A stretch of DNA of 64,000 nucleotides from Abelmoschus esculentus (lineage: Eukaryota; Streptophyta; Magnoliopsida; Malvales; Malvaceae): contig JAUCBN010000024.1 of the NCBI GenBank assembly GCA_035048815.1, forward strand, positions 6,446,001 to 6,510,000. The letters run 5' to 3'. Shown one piece after another: positions 31,201 through 40,195 of this stretch (position 1 is its first letter; every line of letters starts with the position of its first letter). Position numbers and translations under genes: made by a program. The notes beneath the pieces are model-generated. The model saw nothing but the letters and a program-made list of their open reading frames with translations. It searched no databases and was not told where the DNA came from.

Positions 31201-34200
31201 ATTAATCTGTATAATTTTGTTCAAAAGCCTATAATTAATTATTTGAACTCATAAAATTTAATCTAATAACAAATGGTTGTCGTTTTGATGCGATTAATAC
31301 GAGCATGTCTAAATATGCTCTATATAGAATCCGTTCGAATTTTAACCGAGTAAAAACCTTAAAATTTGAGATTAATCTGTATAATTTTGTTCAAAAGCCC
31401 ATAATTAAATATTTAAACTCATAAAATTTGATTTAATAACATTTGGTTGTCGTTTTGTTTGGATTAAAATGTGCATGTCTAAATGGGCATTATAGAGATT
31501 CCGTTCTAATTTTAACCGAGTAAAATTCTGAAAAGTTCAAATTAATCTGTATAATTTTGTTCAAAAGCTAATAATTAAATATTTGAAATCATAAAATTTG
31601 ATTTGAATAAAATTTAGTTGCCGTTTTGATGCGATTAAAATATGCATGTCTAAATGGGCTTTATAGAGATTCCGTTCGAATTTTAACCGAGTAGAAAGCT
31701 GAAAATTTGAGATTAAACTGTATAATTTTGTTCAAAAGCCTATAATTAACTATTTGAACTCATAAAATTTAATCTAATAACATATGGTTGTCGTTTTGAT
31801 GCGATTAATACGAGCATAAATATACTCTATATAGAATCCGTTCGAATTTTAACCGAGTAAAAACCTTAAAATTTGAGATTAATCTGTATAATTTTATTCA
31901 AAAGCCCATAATTAAAAATTTAAACTCATAAAATTTGATTTAATTACATTTGATTGTCGTTTTGTTGGGATTAAAACGTGCATGTCTAAATGGGCTTTAT
32001 AGAGAATCCGTTCTAATTTTAACCGAGTAAAAACCTTAAAATTTGAGATTAATTTGTATAATTTTGTTCAAAAGCCCATAATTACATATTTAAACTCATA
32101 AAATTTGATTTAATAACATTTGATTGTCGTTTTGTTAGGATTAAAACGTGCATGTCTAAATGGGGTTTAAAGAGATTCCATTCTAATTATAACCGAGTAA
32201 AATTCTGATAATTTTAGATTAATCTATATAATTTTGTTCAAAAGCTAATAATTAAATATTTGAAATCATAAAATTTGATTTTAATAAAATTTGGTTGTCG
32301 CTCTTATGCGATTAAAACGTGCATGTCTAAATGGGCTTTATAGAGATTCCGTTCTAATTTTAACCGAGTAAAAACCTTAAAATTTGAGATTAATCTGTAT
32401 AATTTTGTTCAAAAGCCCATAATTAAGTATTTAAACTCATAAAATTTGATTTAATAACATTTGGTTGTCGTTTTGTTTGGATTAAAACGTGCATGTCTAA
32501 ATGGGCATTATAGAGATTCCGTTCTAATTTTAACCTAGTAAAATTCTGAAAATTTCAAATTTAGTTATCGTTTTGATTCGATTAAAACGTGCATGTCTAA
32601 ATGGGCTTGATAGAGATTCCGTTCGAATTTTAACCGAGTAAAAAGCTGAAAATTTGAGATTAATCTATATAATTTTGTTCAAAAACCTATAATTAACTAT
32701 TTGAACTCATAAAATTTAATCTAATAACATTTGGTTGTCGTTTTGATGCGATTAATACGAGCATGTCTAAATGTGCTCTAAAGAGAATCCGTTCGAATTT
32801 TAACCGAGTAAAAACCTTAAAATTTGAGATTAATCTGTATAATTTTGTTTAAAAGCCCATAATTAAATATTTAAACTCATAAAATTTGATTTAATAACAT
32901 TTGGTTATCGTTTTGTTGGGATTAAAACGTGCATGTCTAAATGGGCTTTATAGAGATTCCGTTCTAATTTTAACCGAGTAAAATTATGAAAATTTCAGAT
33001 TAATCTGTATGGTTTTGTTCAAAAGCTAATAATTAAATATTTAAAATCATAAAATTTGATTTTAATAAAATTTGGTTGTCGTTTTGATGCGATTAAAACG
33101 TGTATGTCTAAATGGGCTTTATAGAGATTCCGTTCTAATTTTAACCGAGTAAAAGGCTGAAAATTTGAGATTAATCTGTATAATTTTGTTCAAAAGCCTA
33201 TAATTAACTATTTTAACTCATAAAATTTAATCTAATAACATTTGGTTGTCGTTTTGATGCGATTAATACGAGCATGTCTAAATGTGCTCTAAAGAGAATC
33301 CGTTCGAATTTTAACCGAGTAAAAACCTTAAAATTTGAGATTAATCTGTATAATTTTGTTTAAAAGCCCATAAATAAATATTTAAACTCATAAAATTTTA
33401 TTTAATAATATTTGGTTGTCATTTTGTTGGGATTAAAACGTACATGTCTAAATGGGCTTCATAGAGATTCCGTTCTAATTATAACCGAGTAAAATTCTAA
33501 AAATTTCAGATTAATCTTTATATTTTTGTTCAAAAGCTAATAATTACATATTTGAAATCATAAAATTTGATTTTAACAAAATTTGGTTGTCGTTTTGATG
33601 CGATTAAAACGTGCATGTCTAAATGGGCTTTATAGAGATTCCGTTCGAATTTTAACCGAGTAGAAAGCTAAAAATTTGTGATTAATCTGTATAATTTTGT
33701 TCAAAAGCCTATAATTAACTATTTGAACTCATAAAATTTAATCTAATGATATTTGGTTGTCGTTTTGATGCGATTAAAACGTGCATGTCTAAATGGGCTT
33801 TATAGAGATTCTGTTAGAATTTTAACCGAGTAAAAAGCTGAAAATTTGAGATTAATCTCTATAATTTTTTTCAAAAGCCTATAATTAACTATTTGAACTC
33901 ATAAAATTTAATCGAATAACATTTGGTTGTCGTTTTGATGCGATTAATACGAGCATGTCTAAATGTACTCTATAGAGAATCCGTTCAAACTTTAACCGAG
34001 TAAAAACCTTAAAATTTGAGATTAATCTGTATAATTTTGTTCAAAAGCCTATAATTAACTATTTGAACTCATAAAATTTAATCTAATAACATTTGGATAT
34101 CGTTTTGATACGATTAATACGAGCATGTCTTAATGTGCTCTACAGAGAATCCGTTCAAACTTTAACCGAGTAAAAACCTTAAAATTTGAGTTTAATCTGT

Positions 34201-34929
34201 ATAATTTTGTTCAAAAGCCTATAATTAACTATTTGAACTCATAATATTTAATCTAATTACATTTGGTTGTCGTTTTGATGCGATTAATACGTGCATGTCT
34301 AAATGTGCTCTATAGGGAATCTGTTCGAATTTTCACTGAGTAAAAACCTTAAAATTTGAGATGAATTTGTATAATTTTGTTCAAAAGCCCATAATTAAAA
34401 ATTTAAACTCATAAAATTTGATTTAATAACATTTGGTTATCGTTTTGTTGGGATTAAAACGTGCATGTTTAAATGGTCTTTATAGAGATTCCGTTCTAAT
34501 TATAACCGAGTAAAATTCTGAAAATTTCAGATTAATCTGTATAATTTTGTTCAAAAGCTAATAATTAAATATTTGAAATAATAAAATTTGATTTTATTAA
34601 AATTTGGTTGTCGTTTTGATGCGATTAAAACGTGCATGTCTAAATGGGCTTTATAGAGATTCCGTTCTAATTTTAACCGAGTAAAAAGCTAAAAATTTGT
34701 GATTAATCTGTATAATTTTGTTCAAAAGCCTATAATTAACTTTTTGAACTCATAAAATTTAATCTAATAACATTTTGTTGTCGTTTTGATGCGATTAATA
34801 CGAGCATGTCTAAATGTGCTCTATAGAGAATCCGTTAAAATTTTAACCGAGTAAAAACCTTAAAATTTAGATTAATCTGTATAATTTTATTCAAAAGCCT
34901 ATAATTAACTATTTGAACTCATAAAATTT

Positions 34930-34934
34930 AATCT
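34930..34934. other. Left target-site duplication AATCT
   Basis: AATCT before the left LTR is repeated at 39175-39179. Joining the flanks gives the normal b-type word AAATTTAATCTAATA. Confidence 0.92.
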
Positions 34935-36004
34935 TGTTAGGCTTGGTGTGGCTCGATGCACAACCGATTAGCTTGCCAATTTGATGGAGAAAGAACACTT
35001 TGGGTGGTTGGTTGTGGAAGCAAAAAGATAAGAGTTGAACACAAGGATTTTAGAGTGGTTCGGCCTTCGAACAAGCACCTACATCCACTACCTTAGCTTC
35101 CCACTAAGGATTTCCAAATTCACTAAGAATTTCAACCTTTTGAGGCCAAAGGGATAACCTTACAATCCTAGACTCAAACCGAATCTAGCATCCAAAGTTC
35201 ACAACCCGAACTTTAGGAATTCTCTCAAACAAGAAAACTTAGCAAACTTGAATCCTTCTAATAAGGCTAGTGTTTGCAACTAAGCACTCACCCAATTCCT
35301 AATTACACTTGAGCATATATTGACAATTGAGCTCACAAGTGTTTGTCTACCCAAATAATAGGAAATTAAGCACTAAAACAAATCTTGATCATAATGTTGT
35401 TACAAGTAAAGCATTAGTCTACTCTTGATGCTTGAGGCTTCCTTTTATCATCCCAAAAGAGCTTCTAGCCGTTGGTGACCGTTGGGATTGGTTTGGAGCC
35501 GTTTGGAGCTGATTACAAGGCATATTTCTATTTCTGGTACAGGTGGTATCGATACCGCTTGAACTGGTATCGAAACACCCTCTTTGGGAAATAGCCGTTG
35601 ACCTGCATTTAAGAACTGGTATCGATACCGGTATCGATACCGCTCCTAGCCGTTGGGTTTTTTTATAAAATCATTTTGACCGTTGGGGGTGTTCAGAAAC
35701 AGGTATCGAAACAGGGCATCACAGTGGCAAAAAGGTATCGATACCAGTATCGATACCACTGTGGTTTTGCCTTTGAAACCATGGTATTGAAGAACAGGTA
35801 TCGAAACACCTTAAGGGTGTATCGAAACACCTGGGTAAAAATTAGTTCTTTGGTTTCTTTAAATCATTCAAAACATATTTAAACTTTCTCAAAAACATCT
35901 TAAATATAATTTCAAGTAGTTTGGACATAAGAACCATTTTTGAAATCTTTTCAAATTAGTCCAAAACTATTTTTCAATTATTATATCAAAACACTAGTTC
36001 TACA
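34935..36004 (-). repeat. 3' LTR of the copia element (minus strand), 1,070 bp
   Basis: The LTR runs from TGTTAGGCTTGG to CTAGTTCTACA and matches 38105-39174 in length. Positions 35545-35860 hold a cluster of GGTATCGATACC palindromes and half-sites. The short open frame at 35676-35882 runs through these repeats and is not a gene. Confidence 0.95.
35545..35840. repeat. GGTATCGATACC palindrome cluster in the LTR
   Basis: Perfect palindromes GGTATCGATACC stand at 35545-35556, 35618-35629, 35630-35641 (directly abutting) and 35734-35745, with AGTATCGATACC at 35746-35757. Related half-sites of the form TATCGAAACA(C/G) appear at least four times (near 35568, 35703, 35792 and 35820). The right LTR keeps the same set except one copy mutated to GGTACCGATACC. 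Confidence 0.88.
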
Positions 36005-36018
36005 ATCTCCCCCTTTTT
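36005..36018 (-). other. Polypurine tract of the copia element
   Basis: The minus strand reads AAAAAGGGGGAGAT before the LTR start TGTAGAACTAG. Similar purine-rich words recur at about 36059, 36167, 36301 and 36474. Confidence 0.8.
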
Positions 36019-36530
36019 GATATAATAAAACTAACTTGAAAAATTGTTTTTGAGATTGCTCCCCCTTTGTCAAATAAACTTTGAATAAGAGAATTAAAGA
36101 ATTAAATCGTTTAAAGTTCCCTCTTATCCATTTGAAATTCTTTGAAAAGCAATTTTTCATAACATTCTCCCCCTTTTTGTTATATCAAAAATGGTTCACA
36201 CCAAGTTTGAAAAACTTTAAAGCTCATAACATAGGAGGTTTTGAAAGATATCAATTGTTGGAAAAATTAAGTTTCAAAATATAGGTTATGAAAATAAAAA
36301 CTCCCCTTTACTCAAGGCATCATTAAGTGTTAGTCCAACATATATGATAAACTAGTTGAAATAAAACAAAAAAAGCAAGTAAACACAAATTCAACTAGAA
36401 ATTTTACCACACTTGAACTAAAGGTAGGATGTGAAGCCTTCCTTCTTCAAGTGTCCTTCATGTGTGTATGGAGCTCCCCCTTAATCTTGCACTTTGTTGC
36501 TCATATCTCCATCACACCTAAATAAGACAA
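36019..36530 (-). other. 3' untranslated part of the copia element with repeated polypurine words
   Basis: Between the gag end and the polypurine tract lie about 500 bp without a credible frame; the plus-strand frame at 36081-36284 is AT-rich chance sequence. Four further CTCCCC(C)TTT words on the plus strand (near 36059, 36167, 36301, 36474) are purine runs on the element strand. This is where pol should be, and it is absent. Confidence 0.65.
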
Positions 36531-38012
36531 TCAAGTAATTTTTGGTATCCAAATTGCTTTGGATCCTTTAACGTTAGTAGCACAAATTTTAGTCCCCTTA
36601 GGAATCCATCTTTCAATTTCATCCTTTTTAGTTGAAGTGATTAGTCCTTTTGGAACCCAAACACTTCTAAAACATTTTCCATCAATAAATCTAGGGGCAC
36701 TAGATTGTCTCATGTAAAAATTTGATTTTCCCAAATTATTTTTCTTTTCAAGCTCTTTGGAAATCAAATCTTTTTCCTTCTTAAGATCATCTAGAGCTAT
36801 TTGATGATCTTTTTCAATCTTTTGAAGCAAATTTTGTAAATTCAAAACTTTAAGCTCAAAATCTTTTAATTTTGCTTCAATTTCGAAATTGGTTTTTGAA
36901 AGCAAATCATTTTCTAATTTAAGCTTTGAAATCATCTTTTTGTTTTTAGAAAATGAAGTCTTGAACTCAAAAGCCAATTTATCATAGGCTTCTTGTAACT
37001 CATCAAATGAATATGAATTTAAACAAGATGAGTTAGAAGTTACCTCCCCCTCATTGAGGGCCATTAAGCATAGGTTGACTTCTTCATTTTCGGTGGAGTC
37101 ATCGTCACTCTATGTAGCCACATATGCTTGCTTCTTGGAAGATGATCCCCTTTTGATTGACTTGTGGGAGTCCTTCATCTTCTCCTTTGATTCGTGCTTT
37201 GAGGATCTCTTACTTTTGTTCCTCACGAATTGATCGAAGTCAATGAAGAGTTGAGCAAGCTCTTCATCTTCTTCACTATCCTCCTCACTTGAATCTTCAA
37301 AGTGGATGCACTTGGAGGATTTTAGATCAACGGTGTTGATATTTACACCAAGCTCTTTGACCTTCGTCTTCCCCATCAATCTAATCTCTTCCTTCTTCTT
37401 CTCCTCTTGTCTTCCTTTCATCATAATTTGATGTGTGAGGAGTGACCCCATGAGTTCATCAAGCTTGAGTGTCTTTAGATTTTTGGCTTCGATGATGGCG
37501 GTCCTTTTTGAGTCTCATGACTCGGGAAGGGAATAGATGAGCTTACGAACAAGCTTCTCCTCCGGAATGATCTCTCCATATCCTCTAAGTCCATTGGTGA
37601 TGGTGGAGAAACGATCAAACATCTTTGCTATGTCCTCTTCCGGATTCATCTTGAAGTTCTCATACTCTTGGTTGAGGAGTCCAATCTTGGTCTCCTTTAC
37701 TTCGTTTGTTCCTTCGTATGTGACTTCTAACTTGTCCCAAACTTCCTTGGCACTTTCACAAGAAGATATCTTCTCATAGACACTTGGATGAAATGCACAA
37801 ACAAGAATATGCAAGGCTTTGTGATTAAGCACCATCTTCTTGCGATCTTCCACGCTCCATTCCGCCTTTATTCCTTTTGGCACAAATGGTCCATCTTCAA
37901 CTATATCCCATAGCTTGTAGTCTCTAGAGTTGATGAAATACTTCATCCTTATCTTCCATTGGGAGTAGTTGGACCCGTCAAAGAAAGGTGGCTTGTCAAT
38001 GGATTGAGCCAT
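36531..38012 (-). pseudogene. gag: Ty1/copia (Sirevirus-like) gag with two in-frame stops, no zinc knuckle
   Basis: ATG at 38012 follows the PBS by about 80 bp; the longer upstream frame runs into the LTR and is not used. The frame is about 494 codons, broken by TGA at 37515-37517 and TAG at 37110-37112, and ends at TGA 36531-36533. Residues 1-165 are the copia gag domain (UBN2-like): PPFFDGSNYSQWKIRMKYF, KAEWSVEDRKKM and EVWDKLEVTYEGT. An acidic cluster (FEDSSEEDSEEDEE) and a Lys/Ser-rich basic region follow. Residues about 325-410 have long Lys/Leu/Glu heptads, a likely coiled coil. The tail has repeated WVPKG/WIPKG motifs. Both internal stops are one G-to-A change from Trp codons. The CCHC knuckle normally placed after the basic region is missing, as if deleted. 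Confidence 0.88.
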
Positions 38013-38090
38013 GGAATGTCGGTTGATCGTAAATTGGTCGAGATCTCCGGATCTTCTCAATAGGTTGTTAATCGTCCTCGATTGAGCCTC

Positions 38091-38102
38091 GCTCTGATAC
38101 CA
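38091..38102 (-). other. Primer-binding site, initiator tRNA-Met type
   Basis: The minus strand reads TGGTATCAGAGC two bases inside the LTR end CCTAACA. This is a perfect match to the common initiator-Met primer site of plant LTR elements. Confidence 0.93.
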
Positions 38103-38104
38103 AT

Positions 38105-39174
38105 TGTTAGGCTTGGAGTGGCTCGATGCACAACCGATTAGCTTGCCAATTTGATGGAGAAAGAACACTTTGGGTGGTTGGTTGTGGAAGCAAAAAGATA
38201 AGAGTTGAACACAAGGATTTTAGAGTGGTTCGGCCTTCGAACAAGCACCTACATCCACTACCTTAGCTTCCCACTAAGGATTTCCAAATTCACTAAGAAT
38301 TTCAACCTTTTGAGGCCAAAGGGATAACCTTACAATCCTAGACTCAAACCGAATCTAGCATCCAAAGTTCACAACCCGAACTTTAGGAATTCACTCAAAC
38401 AAGAAAACTTAGCAAACTTGAATCCTTCTAATAAGGCTAGTGTTTGCAACTAAGCACTCACCCAATTCCTAATTACACTTGAGCATATATTGACAATTGA
38501 GCTCACAAGTGTTTGTCTACCCAAATAATAGGAAATTAAGCACTAAGACAAATCTTGATCATAATGTTGTTACAAGTGAAGCATTAGTCTACTCTTAATG
38601 CTTGAGGCTTCCTTTTATCATCCCAAAAGAGCTTCTAGCCGTTGGTGACCGTTGGGATTGGTTTGGAGCCGTTTGGAGCTGATTACAAGGCATATTTCTG
38701 TTTCTGGTACAGGTGGTATCGATACCGCTTGAACTGGTATCGAAACACCCTCTTTGAGAAATAGCCGTTGACCTGCATTTAAGAACTGGTATCGATACCG
38801 GTACCGATACCGCTCCTAGCCGTTGGGGTTTTTTATAAAATCATTTTGATCGTTGGGGGTGTTCAGAAACAGGTATCGAAACAGGGCATCACAGTGGCAA
38901 AAAGGTATCGATACCAGTATCGATACCACTGTGGTTTTGCCTTTGAAACCATGGTATTGAAGAACAGGTATCGAAACAGCTTAAGGGTGTATCGAAACAC
39001 CTGGGTAAAAATTAGTTCTTTGGTTTCTTTAAATCATTCAAAACATATTTAAACTTTCTCAAAAACATCTTAAATATAATTTCAAGTAGTTTGGACATAA
39101 GAACCATTTTTGAAATCTTTTCAAATTAGTCCAAAACTATTTTTCAATTATTATATCAAAACACTAGTTCTACA
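38105..39174 (-). repeat. 5' LTR of the copia element (minus strand), 1,070 bp
   Basis: Same length and ends as 34935-36004, with about 11 substitutions by eye. In element orientation this LTR carries the promoter; the palindrome cluster (about 38715-39000) lies in its first half. The frame at 38846-39052 is a repeat artefact. Confidence 0.95.
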
Positions 39175-39179
39175 AATCT
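39175..39179. other. Right target-site duplication AATCT
   Basis: Matches 34930-34934 and runs on into AATAGCATTTGG of the interrupted monomer. Confidence 0.92.
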
Positions 39180-39926
39180 AATAGCATTTGGTTGTCGTTT
39201 TGATACGATTAATACGAGCATGTCTAAATGTGCTCTATAGAGAATCCTTTCAAACTTTAATCGAGTAAAAACCTTAAAATTTGAGTTTAATCTATATAAT
39301 TTTGTTCAAAAGCCTATAATTAACTATTTGAACTCATAAAATTTAATCTAATAACATTTGGTTGTCGTTTTGATGCGATTAATACGAGCATGTCTAAATG
39401 TGCTCTATAGGGAATCCGTTCGAATTTTAACCGAGTAGAAACCTTAAAATTTGAGATGAATCTGTATAATTTTGTTCAAAAGCCCATAATTAAATATTTA
39501 AACTCATAAAATATGATTTAATAACATTTGGTTGTCGTTTTGTTGGGATTAAAACATGCATGTCTAAATGGGCTTTATAGAGATTCCGTTCTAATTATAA
39601 CCGAGGAAAATTCTGAAAATTTCAGATTAATCTATATAATTTTGTTCAAAAGCTAATAATTAAATATTTGAAATCATAAAATTTGATTTTAATAAAATTT
39701 AGTTGTAGTTTTGATGCGATTAAAACGTGCATGTCTAAATGGGCTTTATAGAGATTCCGTTCGAATTTTAACCGAGTAAAAAGCTGAAAATTTGAGATTA
39801 ATCTGTATAATTTTGTTCAAAAGCCTATAATTAACTATTTGAACTCATAAAATTTAATTTAATAAAATTTGGTTGTCGTTTTGATACGGTTAATACGAGC
39901 ATGTCTAAATATGTCTAAATATGCTC
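39180..39926. repeat. 170-bp satellite, short segment between LTR copies
   Basis: About four and a half monomers, mainly b, c, a, b types, containing the variants TTCAAACTTTAATCGAG and TATAGGGAATCC, which recur in the duplicated copy after 40196. Confidence 0.9.
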
Positions 39927-40195
39927 TATCGATACCAGTATCGATACTACTGTGGTTTTGCCTTTTAAACCATGGTATTGAAGAACAGGTATCGAAACAC
40001 CTTAAGGGTGTATCGAAACACCTAGGTAAAAATTAGTTCTTTGGTTTCTTTAAATCATTCAAAACATATTTAAACTTTCTCAAAAACATCTTAAATATAA
40101 TTTCAAGTAGTTTGGACATAAGAACCATTTTTGAAATCTTTTCAAATTAGTCCAAAACTATTTTTCAATTATTATATCAAAACACTAGTTCTACA
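39927..40195 (-). repeat. Orphan copia LTR fragment (second copy of the duplication)
   Basis: These 269 bp match 38906-39174 with about 4 differences and no indels, ending CTAGTTCTACA followed by AATCTAATAGCATTTGG exactly as in the first copy. It has no own target duplication and lacks the other 800 bp of the LTR. So it came by duplication of array DNA, not by insertion. At one site (GAAACACC) it agrees with the left LTR and not with its own parent. Confidence 0.92.

Larger units (their letters stand above)
20874..34934. repeat. 170-bp satellite array, segment 2
   Basis: About 83 tandem monomers of the same three types fill 14 kb. Most of 22,800-32,850 is built of longer blocks copied at offsets of 1,968, 4,614 and 4,793 bp, marked by truncated monomers and by rare words such as TTGTCGCTCTTATGCG and CGTACATACCTAAATGGG. 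From about 33,900 to the edge b-type monomers dominate, with the variant TTCAAACTTTAACCGAG. No open frame of note. Confidence 0.95.
34935..39174 (-). mobile_element. Non-autonomous Ty1/copia element, probably Sirevirus-derived, inserted in the satellite
   Basis: This 4,240-bp element has two 1,070-bp LTRs with ends TGTTAGG...TTCTACA (plus strand), a 5-bp target duplication, a perfect 12-base initiator-tRNA-Met PBS and a polypurine tract, both on the minus strand. The 2,100-bp internal region holds only a gag with a coiled coil and no zinc knuckle; there is no protease, integrase or reverse transcriptase. Repeated polypurine-tract-like words and a coiled-coil gag are traits described for Sireviruses, so I infer that origin. 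By eye the LTRs differ at about 11 of 1,070 positions (1.0%). The element must have moved with enzymes from an autonomous relative. Confidence 0.9.
38906..39926. repeat. About 1.02-kb tandem duplication, first copy (LTR end plus satellite)
   Basis: The last 269 bp of the copia 5' LTR plus about 750 bp of satellite are repeated directly downstream at 39927-40947 with a constant offset of 1,021 bp. At the junction satellite GCTCTAT runs straight into CGATACCAG of the LTR, sharing TAT. A 10-bp direct repeat (ATGTCTAAAT twice, 39901-39920) sits just before it. Confidence 0.88.

Noticed and set aside
35676..35882. 68-codon frame in the copia LTR (also at 38846-39052)
   Set aside because: Runs through the ATCGATAC palindromes; Tyr/Arg-rich repeats are a translation artefact.
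37537..37779. Plus-strand frame over the copia gag
   Set aside because: Antisense shadow of a clear gag domain.
39927..40195. Solo LTR produced by LTR-LTR recombination
   Set aside because: Only 269 of 1,070 bp are present, there is no own target duplication, and flanking satellite is copied with it, so duplication explains it better.
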